DNA of 64,000 nt from Bradyrhizobium erythrophlei (lineage in GTDB: Bacteria > Pseudomonadota > Alphaproteobacteria > Rhizobiales > Xanthobacteraceae), in the NCBI GenBank assembly GCA_900129675.1, contig FSRD01000002.1, forward strand, positions 744,001 through 808,000. Direction: 5' to 3'. Below the pieces are notes generated by a model. The model was not told the DNA's origin. It saw only the letters and a list, made by a program, of their open reading frames with translations, and searched no databases. Positions 8,768-17,874 of this stretch are shown piece by piece. Position numbers and translations under genes: made by a program. How positions within the stretch are numbered: the stretch's first letter is position 1; every line of letters starts with the position of its first letter.

Positions 8768-10084
8768 ATGTCCAGCCCCGGTAGTTCTAATACATCTCCT
8801 CCCACCGATCTGAAGCCGTTGTATTTTGTGGCATGGCTCCTCTGCGCGCTGTTCTACCTCTATCAGTACGCAGCCCGGTCTGCGCCCGGCGTCATGCAAG
8901 ATCAGCTGACGGCGGCATGGGGCGGAAATCATATCGGTGCAATGATCTCGGCCTACTACGTCGCCTACGCGGTGACAGCGCTGGCCGCTGGCCTTCTGCT
9001 GGATCGCTATGGCGCCGCGCGCGTAATCCCTTACGCCATCGCCTTCGTTGGCGTGGGCTGCCTGGTCTTCGCACAGGGCAGCCAGGCCGACGGCATGATT
9101 GGCTTCATATTGCAGGGCATTGGCGCCGTCTTCGCGTTCATTGGTTCGTCCTATGTCGCCGCGCGCAATCTCCCCCCGCGCATGTACGCAATCTTTACGG
9201 GGCTGACGCAGTGTCTTGGAATGCTCGGCGCCGCTTTCGGCTCCAAGCCGATCCAGATGGCCATCGATCCTTCGGGGTCGATCGGGATGAGCTGGCAGCA
9301 CGTGTGGATCGTCTTTGCGGTTATCGGCTTCATACTGGCCGCCGCGACATGGATCGTGATGCCGCGGGAGCAGGGCGACAGCGCGAGCCATCACGATCCC
9401 CTGTCGTTCAGTAGTCTGGTTCATCCGTTCAAGATCGTGCTCGGCAACGACCACAGTTGGCTCGCTGGCGCTATCGGCGGTCTGCTGTTCGTTCCTACCA
9501 CGATCGGCGCAATGGTCTGGGCCACGTCCTTTCTTCATACTGGCCAGCATATTTCGATGGCTCAAGCCGCTTCAGATGCCTCCATGGTTCCGATCGGTTG
9601 GGTCATCGGCTGTCCCTTGCTCGGTTATGTTTCCGACAGGATAGGCCGGCGCAAGCCAGTTCTGATTGCTGGCGCGCTGGTGATGCTCGCGGCGGGGTTC
9701 GCGGCTGTCTATCTTCCCGAAGGAGCGCTTCCCCGATACTCGGTGCCACTTGCGCTAGGCATCGGATCCGGCGCGGCGATGATCCCTTTTACGATGATCA
9801 AGGAAGCCAATCCGGCAGAGGTGAAGGGTACGGCATCCGGTGTAATGAACTTCCTCGTATTCCTCGTGACCGGTCTTATGTCGCCGTTCGTCTCGCGCCT
9901 GATGACGCCGTCCTCTGACGCGCCACTCTCGTTGCATCAGTTCCAGGAGGGGTTCTTGCCACTAATCGTAGGCATCGTGCTCGCGATTTTCTTGAGTCTC
10001 GTCATTCGAGAGACGGGGGCCGGCAACCAATCGGCTGAAAGACAACCAGCAACGGCCCCGACCAAGGACGCATTGCGAGTCTGA
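8768..10084 (+). CDS. MFS transporter in the acetolactate operon
   Basis: 438 residues with about twelve hydrophobic segments, the pattern of an inner-membrane major facilitator. The loop between segments 2 and 3 has LLLDRYGAARV, and the equivalent loop in the second half reads GYVSDRIGRRKPV, the family signature. The upstream in-frame ATG at 8696 is rejected because it lacks a ribosome binding site; AGAGAGA stands before 8768. Its place 84 bp after alsS suggests export of acetoin or uptake of a precursor, but the substrate cannot be read from sequence. Confidence 0.88.
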   Translation: MSSPGSSNTSPPTDLKPLYFVAWLLCALFYLYQYAARSAPGVMQDQLTAAWGGNHIGAMISAYYVAYAVTALAAGLLLDRYGAARVIPYAIAFVGVGCLVFAQGSQADGMIGFILQGIGAVFAFIGSSYVAARNLPPRMYAIFTGLTQCLGMLGAAFGSKPIQMAIDPSGSIGMSWQHVWIVFAVIGFILAAATWIVMPREQGDSASHHDPLSFSSLVHPFKIVLGNDHSWLAGAIGGLLFVPTTIGAMVWATSFLHTGQHISMAQAASDASMVPIGWVIGCPLLGYVSDRIGRRKPVLIAGALVMLAAGFAAVYLPEGALPRYSVPLALGIGSGAAMIPFTMIKEANPAEVKGTASGVMNFLVFLVTGLMSPFVSRLMTPSSDAPLSLHQFQEGFLPLIVGIVLAIFLSLVIRETGAGNQSAERQPATAPTKDALRV

Positions 10085-10098
10085 GTATGACACCGCGA

Positions 10099-10127
10099 GC
10101 GAGCCGGCGTTCCTTTCGCCGGCTCGC
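10099..10127. terminator. Strong GC hairpin after the als operon
   Basis: Perfect 11-bp inverted repeat gcgagccggcg / cgccggctcgc with a 7-nt loop, 14 bp after the MFS stop codon. There is no clear U tract, so it may act as a terminator or as an mRNA-stabilising 3' hairpin. Confidence 0.6.
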
Positions 10128-10295
10128 CACCTCAGGAAAGAGACATGAATATGTCACGGCAACGGCAACATCACGCCTTCGACCGCAGCACCGACCGCAC
10201 GGTTTCGTCTAACCATTTCGGACGGGCTGTGCGTTGAGTGTGCGCGCTGGGATAGCCGTGGCCCCATAAAGGCTCCTCTCTGAGGCCATTCGGTC

Positions 10296-10309
10296 TTGTC
10301 ATAGATCAA
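10296..10309. promoter_or_regulatory. Possible FNR/FixK-type box
   Basis: TTGTCATAGATCAA matches the TTGAT-N4-ATCAA consensus in the right half completely and at three of five positions in the left half. It lies 70 bp upstream of the receiver gene, a plausible activator position. The rest of 10130-10372 has only a 30-codon frame (ATG 10145) without support. Confidence 0.4.
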
Positions 10310-10378
10310 ATCGGCCGCCGAACTTTCGTGATTTAAAGAGTTACAAGTCCTGTCTCAGCCCAACAAGGCAATTTGTTG

Positions 10379-10780
10379 ATGACTCAGCCTGCGCCGAAGA
10401 TTGCCAAGCAGGTCATCCTCGTCGTTGATGACGACGAGGCCGTGCGGGATTCCCTCAGAAACATGATGAAGAGTGAGGGCTTCGAGGTGCGCGCCTTTTC
10501 CAATGGCCACGACTTGCTCAACGAACCGAGCCTGCCTGCGCTTGGGTGCCTAGTCGTTGACTACCACATGCCCGCGATGAATGGACTGGAACTGGTCAGC
10601 GCGCTGCGCGGTCGGGGAGTTTCGATCCCGGCTATTCTCATCACAGCGAATCCAACCGAATATGTGCGCGACCGAGCCGCAGCAATTGGGGTTTTGGTCG
10701 TCGAGAAGCTGTGGCTGGGAAGCTATCTGCTGGATTGCGTCCGTGAGGCAGTTGCGAAACATGCACAGTTGTTGTCGTAG
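10379..10780 (+). CDS. Single-domain response regulator (receiver only)
   Basis: 133 residues that are just one CheY-like receiver. Acidic pocket residues are in VDDDEAV, the phospho-acceptor is Asp61 in VVDYHMP, followed by a Thr in ILITAN and Lys in VVEKLW, as in FixJ-type receivers. No output domain follows the stop. ATG 10379 is preferred to the TTG codons just upstream. It could be a phosphate sink or partner for an orphan hybrid or histidine kinase such as the one at 2411; this link is inference. Confidence 0.88.
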   Translation: MTQPAPKIAKQVILVVDDDEAVRDSLRNMMKSEGFEVRAFSNGHDLLNEPSLPALGCLVVDYHMPAMNGLELVSALRGRGVSIPAILITANPTEYVRDRAAAIGVLVVEKLWLGSYLLDCVREAVAKHAQLLS

Positions 10781-10915
10781 GCTTCCTGTATTCCGTTCCC
10801 TAATATAGCTGCTCAACTATTCGGAGCGGCATTTCTCCTTGAGATGGATCGTCGGCTCACTGGAGCAGTTGTCATGGCGCTGCCAATGAATCGCCGCGAT
10901 ATTGCAGACTACCGC

Positions 10916-11515
10916 CTATAGATTTCCGTTTGCGGCACATCGCGACATTTCGCTGGGCTGCGGAATTTGTTCGCTATCGCTGCGGATCGCCGCACAAAGA
11001 TACTGCTTAGTCCAATGAGGGTATTGAGAGGCTTCTGAGACGCTAACATATCCGCGGGGAACAACTGGAAATTGCCTGACCAGATCTTCGCGATTAAACA
11101 GGAAGCGACGTAGACCGCGACCCTTTCCGCCTTGTACTCTTATCTGCAACTTTCTACTTAACGCGCATTCAAGTACATCCGTAAGCTCAGCAGCGCTTAC
11201 TAATTGAGCGCGGTTCAATTCACTCCATTGCTTGTCGTCATCGGGGGCTTGAATTGCCACGTTCGCGAGCTTAGCAAGAAGATCGTTGATGGAACTGTAT
11301 TTCCACCATGTTGTTCCGTGATTCGTGAGCGTCTCAATATAGCCGGCCTTGCTCAACGACCTGACTGCGCATTTCCCGACTTGCAGAAGCTTCGCCGACT
11401 CCACAACCGAGACGAGATTGTACTTTGCCCTCAAGGCAGGTCTTGAAGTGAGTATATCGGTATCCCTAAGGTGAGCTAAGATGTGGTCACGTTCTACAAT
11501 GTAGCGCCTACGCAT
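10916..11515 (-). pseudogene. Fragment of a multi-HTH DNA-binding protein
   Basis: The minus-strand frame is open from about 11700 down to 10916 without a natural start at its beginning; the first ATG is at 11515 inside a continuous protein-like sequence. At least two segments look like helix-turn-helix units: LVSVVESAKLLQVGKCAVRS and YVSVSEASQYPHWTKQYLC, with a further one upstream of the ATG (RAIRELRLSKSAVTRAQRKG). This serial-HTH layout resembles the C-terminal region of TniQ-type transposition proteins, but I am not sure of the family. It runs head-on into an hsdM fragment and is probably a truncated remnant. Composition is less GC-rich than the neighbours. Confidence 0.4.
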
Positions 11516-11652
11516 CTTGGACTGCGGCGAAATTGTTGTCTGTATTATGCCTTTTCTTTGAGCCCGCGTAACGGCAGATTTTGACAGTCTCAGTTCTCGA
11601 ATGGCTCGCTGCAGCGTTACTCGGCCCGATCGGTTTCCTGTAAGTATGAAAC

Positions 11653-11922
11653 GTGCGTCAATCGCCTGCGGGATACCAGCAGCGTCCGGAGAGCGTCGAG
11701 CGGTACGCCAGACGTGTGGAGATGGACGAGATTGAGGCCAACGACTTCAACCTAAACGTCTCCCACTATGTCAGCACGGCCAAGCAGGAGGTCGCGATCG
11801 ATCTGTCGGCCACGCATAGAGAGTTGGTCGAGATCGAGAAGCAGGTTCGGGACTCAACGGCCAAGCACAACGCGTTTCTGAAAGAACTTGGACTATCCCC
11901 ATTGCCTGCGCCCGATAAGTAA
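11653..11922 (+). pseudogene. 3' fragment of hsdM (type I restriction methyltransferase)
   Basis: The frame encodes only the last about 85 residues of a type I N6-adenine methyltransferase subunit: RRVEMDEIEANDFNLNVSHY followed by a coiled segment rich in E and K and ending FLKELGLSPLP. The catalytic NPPF/SAM domains are missing and no hsdS or hsdR follows. The 5' side joins the HTH remnant on the other strand. Confidence 0.7.
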
Positions 11923-12013
11923 GCGAAGCGATCCCTCCCACATCCTCGGCGAGATCGCGATCGGGGGCGGCAAGACCTAGGCGGGGATGAGCCAGCGACT
12001 TACCACCGCCCTT

Positions 12014-12240
12014 GGCCGATTGTGTTGAAAAAGTCCTTCTTGGCAAATGACTGAAAATTCTCAGGACCGCTCGCGCGTCTCACGCGCTGCCATGCGAGGG
12101 ACCACATCAATTAACCCAAAAGCGACCACCGACGCTCGCATCGATTCTGCAGGGCCTTGCGGCGGCGGAAATCACCGACATTCGACATTCGCGAGATTTT
12201 CGGAGCCCCTCGATTTTCGACTTTTTCAACAATATCGGCC
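12014..12240. repeat. 227-bp MITE-like element
   Basis: 22-bp terminal inverted repeats start ggccgat and contain gttgaaaaagtc; 20 of 22 positions match between 12014-12035 and 12219-12240. Both ends are flanked by CTT (12011-12013 and 12241-12243), a possible 3-bp target duplication. The interior has no coding capacity. Ends with gttgaaaaagtc recur in many Bradyrhizobium intergenic regions, to my knowledge. Confidence 0.65.
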
Positions 12241-12243
12241 CTT

Positions 12244-12278
12244 AGCGGACTTTCGTTTGGATGTCGGCTGAGTCCGCT
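12244..12278. terminator. Small hairpin with T tail
   Basis: agcggact (12244-12251) pairs perfectly with agtccgct (12271-12278), followed by TTTT. It sits directly next to the MITE-like element and may be part of an older repeat, not a true terminator. Confidence 0.35.
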
Positions 12279-12425
12279 TTTGACCGATTTTTTTGAAGAA
12301 GTCGGCGGCCCAACTGATTGGGATGTTGCAAGGAGTCAGGCGCGCGTGAGCTTGTTTGCTCTCAGGCCGGCATTGGGGCGGGCAGCGGGATCAGCTTTGC
12401 CAGCTTTCGGAGGTTCTGGACTTCC

Positions 12426-12521
12426 TCCCAGGTATTCTCCGCGGCGCAGGCCCTTTCCGGAGAAAGTCGCCGCCTCAAGGCGGACGTCGCGAGGTTCCTG
12501 AACTCCGTGCGCGTGGCTTGA
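12426..12521 (+). pseudogene. 3' fragment of a methyl-accepting chemotaxis protein gene
   Basis: The last 31 codons read SQVFSAAQALSGESRRLKAD and end in FLNSVRVA, the characteristic C-terminal tail of rhizobial chemoreceptors. The signalling domain and membrane part are absent upstream. Confidence 0.6.
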
Positions 12522-12548
12522 GAACACAAATCTCCACGTCCACATTAA

Positions 12549-12741
12549 TCAATTTCGGCCAGGCTGGGCCGTAAGGCGGAGAGCCACTTCGGTTGAGCCG
12601 TCGAAAGTCTCAAGGAGATGGTGACAGATCAGGCAACGGAAATCGCGCCCGCGATAGGGCGCGACGCCCTGATCGGGGAGCCACATCCCCTTCGGCAACC
12701 GGCCGGTCTGCCAGAACACGTCGAGCGGGATGCCGCCGCGC
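12549..12741 (-). pseudogene. Fragment of an unknown protein gene containing direct repeat R1
   Basis: Minus-strand frame reading GGIPLDVFWQTGRLPKGMW, then PYRGRDFRCLICHHLLETFD and ending in AQPGRN. It is protein-like but has no start and I do not recognise the family. Positions 12646-12741 (R1) are repeated at 17255-17350 (R2) with 94 of 96 bases identical. Confidence 0.45.
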
Positions 12742-12821
12742 CGACCTGATCGCCGCGGCAGACGGGCGCGAGAGGGACGTTGTCCATTTCCTCGCGCGCC
12801 CGGCGTCGCTTCCTCGATCCA

Positions 12822-15800
12822 TCAAACGAGGTGGAAAGCCTGCATGTCGTGCAACCAATGGGTTAGCGGTGAATCGTGCTGGGCGTCAAGGAAAGGGTTC
12901 GCGTGCATGATCTCAGCAACGAACTGTGAAAACACGTCCGCAGGTGAGCTGGGTTGCGCAGGCATGGGCGGGTCGCTGTTGACGGCGGTGCCCCCGGGAT
13001 TGTTGCTGTTGGAAAACACGAAGCCATCATGGGTGGCGGCGACCGAGACCGACGGCCCATTTTGGTGCGCGGCCGGCGCGGGACTTTGATCCGCGACGAA
13101 TTCGGCGCCATGGGCGCTCCCGAACTTGAAGCCGGGCGCGTTATTTGCGGAGACAAGGACGGTAAACTTGCCGGTCTTTGGATCGACCTCACCGAACGCA
13201 TTGCCGACCGAGGCGAAGTAGTCGTTGGTGTTGAGGTCGGTGGCGTGAATCGTGAGTATCCGATTGTCAGCGGTATCGGAAAGATAGAACGTCCCCGCGC
13301 TGGCATCGACCTTGAGAACGTCGTCGAGCCCGGCTCCGGCCGGCATGCCCTGCACCTTGGTGAAGGCCACCGACTGATGCGAGGTCCCGGCGTCGTGCAC
13401 GTCGATGATGACCTGATCAGCGCCACTGGACAGCAGCAGGTCGCCATTCGGCGCGAGCTTGAGCGAGTCCGGATCGTTCTGCGGAATGACCTCGGTCTTG
13501 CCCGTTTCGAGATTGAGGCCTTTGTCGCCGAAATCCAGGATCGTCTTGGTCTTGATGGGACCGCCGTCCAGGTCGTTGGCGTTGGTCACCTGTACCAGCG
13601 TCGGGTCACCGGGGCTTGCCGGGTTGGTGTAGCTCATGAACACCTTGCCATGCGTGAACACGACATCGTCATAGCCTCGTGTCGACGATGGATCGGCATA
13701 GGACAACGGCTGACCGACGCTGTGATCGTCCGGATGGATAATGCTGAGGGTAGAATTGCCGTCCTGGTTTTGCAGTGCCCAGATTTCGCCGGTCGACGGA
13801 TCGAACTTCAGGCCGTCGACATAGCCGGTGATCTGGTAACTGTGGTCGATATGACCGTCCCGATCATATTCGACGATCGTACTGTGCCCCGACTTGCCGG
13901 TGGAATCGGCGCCGTTGGTGTAGGCGACCCAGATGTCGCCGTTCGCCAGCGTGATGGAATCCGGTTTGCTGCTGCCGTGAGGTGCCACGGCCAATGTGGA
14001 GATGTGATCGACGTCGGCAACCGCCGGAGCCGGAGACGGATCAGCGGTGAAGCTGACGCCATGGGGCGAACTGAAGTTAAAGCCCGGCGCGTTGTCGGCC
14101 GAGAGCAACGGCGTGAAGATCCCGGTGGTCGGGTCCACCTGACCGAACGCGTGGAGGCTTCCGACCGAGGCATAGTAGTCGTTGGGGTTAAGGTCCGTGG
14201 CGTGGAACGAAAAAACCTTGTTGGTTGCGGTATCCGTCAGGGTGAAGGTGCCGGATTTGGCGCCAGGCATGATGACGTCATCGAGCCCGGCGTGGGCTCC
14301 GACGCCGGCAACCGGCGTGAAGGAAACCGATTGGTGGGCGGTACCGGGATTCTTTACATCGATGATGGTGCCGTCATCGCCGCTCGACAACAAGAGATCG
14401 CCATTTGGCGCGAGCTTTAGCGAGTCGGGATCGTTTTGCGGCACCAGTTCTGTCTTGCCGGTCACGGTATCCAGGCCCATGGCGCCAAAGGTCAGGATCG
14501 TTTTGGTCGTCAGCGCGCCCGTCGGATGGTCGCCGTTGACAAGCTCGACCAGGGTCGCGTCGCCGGGACTGGCCGGATTGGTGTAGCTCAAGAACACCTT
14601 GTCGCCCTTGAACACCACATCGTCATAGCCGCGGCTGGCCGATGAGTTGGCGAAGCTGAGCGGCGCCGATACCGCGTGCGTCTTCGGGTCGATCAGCGTC
14701 AGGGTGGGATTGCCATCCTGGTTCTGCAGCGCCCAGATCTCGCCGGTCACAGGGTTGTATTTCAGCCCGTCGACCGAGCCGGGTATCGAGTAGGAAAATT
14801 CGATTTTGCCGGTCTTGTCGTACTGGATGATCGTGCTCGAACCGCCGGCACCGGTTGAATCCGCGCCATTGCCATATTCGACGAAGGTCGAACCATTCGC
14901 GGTTGTTACCGAATCGGGATTGGTCGAGCCATCGAGCGGGGCTTCGAAGGTCTTGACCGTGTCGATCTGCGGGAAAGGAGCCGCGTTCTTGTCGGGAACG
15001 AAGACGACGCCGTGCGGCGAACCGAAGGTGAAGCCGGGCGCATTCTCCGCGGAGACCAGCGCCGTGAACACGCCGGTGTTCTCGTCGACCTGACCGAACG
15101 CGCCGAGCGAACCCACCGAGGCATAATAGGCGTTGAGGTCGAGACCGCTTGCGTGCACGGTAAGAACCCGGCCGTCCTTGGCGTCCGAGATATAGAATGT
15201 GCCCGATGTCGCAGTCGGCTTGATGACGTCGTCGAGCCCTGCGTTGCCCACCGAGCCCGCGGGAATTCCCTTGATGGGGGTGAAGGCAACCGCCTGCTTG
15301 GACGTACCGGGATTCTGGATGTCGATGATCGCGCCGTCGGCATTGCTGCTGAAGATCAGATCACCGTTGGCGGCGAGCTTCAGCGAATCCGGATCGGTCT
15401 GCGGGACCAGTTCCATCTTGCCGGTCACGGTGTCATATCCCATCGTGCCGTCGAGCAGTACGGGAGCTGTGGTGAGCAGGTCGCCGGGCTTCGGGTTCGG
15501 GCCGTTCAGGAGCTTGACTATGGTCGGATCGCCGTTGCCGGTCGGATTCGTGTAGCTCAGGAACACATCCTTGCCCTTGAACACCACGTCGTCATAGCCG
15601 CGGGATGTCGAGGGGTTAGCGTAGTTGAAATGCGCCGCGATCGTCTGTGTGTTGGGGTCGATCAGCGTCAGCGAGGAGCGCGCATCCTGGTTCTGCAGCG
15701 CCCAGACCATCCCAGTCTCCGGGTTGTACTTTAGTCCGTCGACCGATCCCGCGATCGAATAGGCATGCACGAAATGTCCGGCCTTGTCGTACTGGATGAT

Positions 15801-16898
15801 CGTGCTGTTGCCCGGCACGACGCCGGTCGAGTCGACGCCGTTGCCGTACTCCACGAACACGTACTTGCCGGCGATCGTGATGGAATCGAGTCCCGTGACG
15901 CCATTGGGCGGGCTGGCGAACGTCCCGATGGAATCGACGTGCGCCGCCGGCGGTGCATGCTTGTCGGGGACGAAGATCAGCCCGTGCGCCGAGGCGAATT
16001 GCGCCCCGGTGACGAGCGGCGCGAAGACGCCGGTCGCCGGATCGACCTGGCCAAAACCGCCCAGGCTCGCAACCGAAGCGTAATAGTCGTTGGTGTTGAG
16101 GCCGCTGGCGTGGAACGAATAGACGTTCCCGGATTTCGTGTCGGTCATGTAGAACGTGCCGGTCGTCGCGCTCGGCTTGATCACGTCGTCGAGGCCGGCA
16201 TTGCCGATGGAGCCTGCCGGAATCCCCTTGATCGTCGTGAATGAAATCGCCTGGCTGCTGGTGCCCGGATGCTGCACGTCGATGATCGTGCCGTCGGCAT
16301 TGTCGGTGAAGATCAGGTCGCCGTTGGGTGCGAGCTTGAGCGAGTCCGGGTCGGACTGCGGAACGACTTCGGTCGCGCCCGTCACCGTGTTGAACCCGGT
16401 CGCGCCGTCGGCCAACACCGTGGTCGTGAGCAACGTGCCGCCCGGATGGTCACCGTTGAGCAGTTCCACCAGCGTCGGATCGCCAGCGCCGGTCGGATTG
16501 GTATAGCTCAAAAATACCTTGTCGCCCTTGAACACGACGTCGTCATAGCCGCGCGTCGGAGAAGGATTCGCGAAACTCAGCGGGCCGGTCACCTTGTGAG
16601 TGATCGGATCGATCAGCGTCAGCGTGGAGTTTCCGTCCTGGTTCTGCAGCGCCCAGATCTGGCCGGTGTAGGGATTGAATTTCAGACCGTCGACCGATCC
16701 TGCGACGGTGTAGGTGTGTTCGATCGTCCCGTTCTTGTCGTACTGCACGATCGTGCTCGAACCGCCTGCGCCGGTCGAGTCCGCGCCGTTGCCGTACTCG
16801 ACGAAGATGCTGCCATTCTCAATGGTGATGGAGTCGGGGGAAGTCGCGCCAACCGGCGCGTCTGACGCAAATTTGTGTATCCCGCTGATTGCAACCAT
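12822..16898 (-). CDS. Giant four-fold tandem-repeat protein, probable beta-propeller
   Basis: 1358 residues from ATG 16898, chosen because a perfect AAGGAGG lies 6 nt upstream; an ATG 26 codons further upstream has none. The protein is four copies of a unit of about 335 residues. Each copy repeats, in order, FVEYGNGADSTG, YDK, GSVDGLKYNP, WALQNQD, RGYDDVVFKG, VFLSYTNP, DPDSLKLAPNGDL, AGLDDVIKP and FGQVDP. Such alternating short strands with Gly/Asp/Asn turns suggest beta-propeller blades. There is no classical signal peptide; the acidic, cysteine-free sequence fits a secreted or surface protein of type I export style, which is inference. The C-terminal 75 residues are unique (ending HWLHDMQAFHLV). 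No transporter gene is adjacent. Confidence 0.85.
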   Translation of the reverse strand: MVAISGIHKFASDAPVGATSPDSITIENGSIFVEYGNGADSTGAGGSSTIVQYDKNGTIEHTYTVAGSVDGLKFNPYTGQIWALQNQDGNSTLTLIDPITHKVTGPLSFANPSPTRGYDDVVFKGDKVFLSYTNPTGAGDPTLVELLNGDHPGGTLLTTTVLADGATGFNTVTGATEVVPQSDPDSLKLAPNGDLIFTDNADGTIIDVQHPGTSSQAISFTTIKGIPAGSIGNAGLDDVIKPSATTGTFYMTDTKSGNVYSFHASGLNTNDYYASVASLGGFGQVDPATGVFAPLVTGAQFASAHGLIFVPDKHAPPAAHVDSIGTFASPPNGVTGLDSITIAGKYVFVEYGNGVDSTGVVPGNSTIIQYDKAGHFVHAYSIAGSVDGLKYNPETGMVWALQNQDARSSLTLIDPNTQTIAAHFNYANPSTSRGYDDVVFKGKDVFLSYTNPTGNGDPTIVKLLNGPNPKPGDLLTTAPVLLDGTMGYDTVTGKMELVPQTDPDSLKLAANGDLIFSSNADGAIIDIQNPGTSKQAVAFTPIKGIPAGSVGNAGLDDVIKPTATSGTFYISDAKDGRVLTVHASGLDLNAYYASVGSLGAFGQVDENTGVFTALVSAENAPGFTFGSPHGVVFVPDKNAAPFPQIDTVKTFEAPLDGSTNPDSVTTANGSTFVEYGNGADSTGAGGSSTIIQYDKTGKIEFSYSIPGSVDGLKYNPVTGEIWALQNQDGNPTLTLIDPKTHAVSAPLSFANSSASRGYDDVVFKGDKVFLSYTNPASPGDATLVELVNGDHPTGALTTKTILTFGAMGLDTVTGKTELVPQNDPDSLKLAPNGDLLLSSGDDGTIIDVKNPGTAHQSVSFTPVAGVGAHAGLDDVIMPGAKSGTFTLTDTATNKVFSFHATDLNPNDYYASVGSLHAFGQVDPTTGIFTPLLSADNAPGFNFSSPHGVSFTADPSPAPAVADVDHISTLAVAPHGSSKPDSITLANGDIWVAYTNGADSTGKSGHSTIVEYDRDGHIDHSYQITGYVDGLKFDPSTGEIWALQNQDGNSTLSIIHPDDHSVGQPLSYADPSSTRGYDDVVFTHGKVFMSYTNPASPGDPTLVQVTNANDLDGGPIKTKTILDFGDKGLNLETGKTEVIPQNDPDSLKLAPNGDLLLSSGADQVIIDVHDAGTSHQSVAFTKVQGMPAGAGLDDVLKVDASAGTFYLSDTADNRILTIHATDLNTNDYFASVGNAFGEVDPKTGKFTVLVSANNAPGFKFGSAHGAEFVADQSPAPAAHQNGPSVSVAATHDGFVFSNSNNPGGTAVNSDPPMPAQPSSPADVFSQFVAEIMHANPFLDAQHDSPLTHWLHDMQAFHLV

Positions 16899-17254
16899 TC
16901 GCCCCTCCTTGGGTGTTATTTGAGGAGCGGAAAAAACACCTGATGCACGACGGGCGTGTGACGATTGGACGCGCAACTTTTTTCTGGATTGAGGAACCTT
17001 TTGCGTGCTGCGAATTCGTGTTGTCGTTCAGTCGCTTCGTTACCGCGCCAGCAACATCTCGAAATAGTTGCCGCACAAATGTCAGAAATAAGCCGCATCA
17101 CCGCAAAGATCTGCGCCAGCGCCGGATGAGCGCGTAATGCGCGGAGACGTGCCGGCTACACGGGTGATGATAAATCGATCTTGCCGCGGAGGCGCGCCGT
17201 CCGAATTACCAGCGCGCCGCGCATCGCGATGTGTCGACGTCGCTGCATCATCCC

Positions 17255-17350
17255 CGCCCGCGATAGGGCGCGACGCCCTGATCGGGGAGCCACATGCCCT
17301 TCGGCAACCGGCCGGTCTGCCAGAACACGTCGATCGGGATGCCGCCGCGC
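17255..17350. repeat. 96-bp direct repeat R2 (partner of 12646-12741)
   Basis: 94 of 96 bases match R1 in the same orientation. The two copies bracket the giant repeat-protein gene and its 5' region. R2 ends only 7 bp before the cold-shock reading frame. Between 16899 and 17254 I see no gene, only the upstream region of the giant gene. Confidence 0.85.
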
Positions 17351-17357
17351 GAGCGAC

Positions 17358-17561
17358 GTGGCGACCGGTACCGTGAAATGGTTCAATCCAGCCAAGGGGT
17401 TTGGGTTCATCCAACCCGACAGCGGCGGCAAAGACGTATTCGTTCACATCTCAGCGGTGGAGAAAGCGGGGCTGAGCAGCCTGAACGAAGGAGCAAAGGT
17501 GAGCTACGAAGAGAAGGAAAACCGCGGCAAGACGTCCGCGGAGAATCTGAGAGTCGGCTGA
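17358..17561 (+). CDS. Cold-shock domain protein (CspA family)
   Basis: 67 residues: V/M-ATGTVKWFNPAKGFGFIQPD with RNP1 (KGFGFI) and RNP2 (VFVHIS) nucleic-acid-binding motifs, and the family ending GKTSAENLRVG. The initiator would be GTG 17358; paralogues normally begin MATGTVKWF at this point. The usual long 5' leader and ribosome binding site are missing, because repeat R2 ends 7 bp upstream. It may therefore be silent or expressed from a foreign promoter. A good intrinsic terminator follows. Confidence 0.85.
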   Translation: MATGTVKWFNPAKGFGFIQPDSGGKDVFVHISAVEKAGLSSLNEGAKVSYEEKENRGKTSAENLRVG

Positions 17562-17585
17562 GGGCCGATTGGTTCCGCTATTGCG

Positions 17586-17615
17586 CCCACCGGTTCACGT
17601 TCGGTGGGTTTTTTC
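17586..17615 (+). terminator. Intrinsic terminator of the cold-shock gene
   Basis: cccaccg (17586-17592) pairs with cggtggg (17602-17608), followed by TTTTTTC. Confidence 0.85.
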
Positions 17616-17874
17616 TTTTTCTGCGGGTAGGAGGCCTGTGAATTCGTGCGCAGCAAGTCGCTGTCGAATAAGCCAGATTCTCGCTTTTGCGCCTGTGGAT
17701 ATGCCGCGGATAACTTCATGGACTCTCTCCGCTGGCTGTTGCGTATCTAGCACACTCTCCGCGAAAAATCGCTCCCACCGGAACGTATGTTCGCTTGTCG
17801 ACATACGCTCTCGGAAAGAACGCATAGGCTCCTCGCATTGCATTTTTTGCAAGGTCTCCTTTGCGGGGCGTGCG

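Noticed and set aside
12954..14420. Plus-strand frame of 488 codons inside the tandem-repeat gene
   Set aside because: It repeats with the same period as the sense gene and is its mirror; no ribosome binding site.
12822..16898. Possible CRISPR or DNA satellite because of repeated sequence
   Set aside because: The period is about 1 kb and the repeats are divergent coding units.
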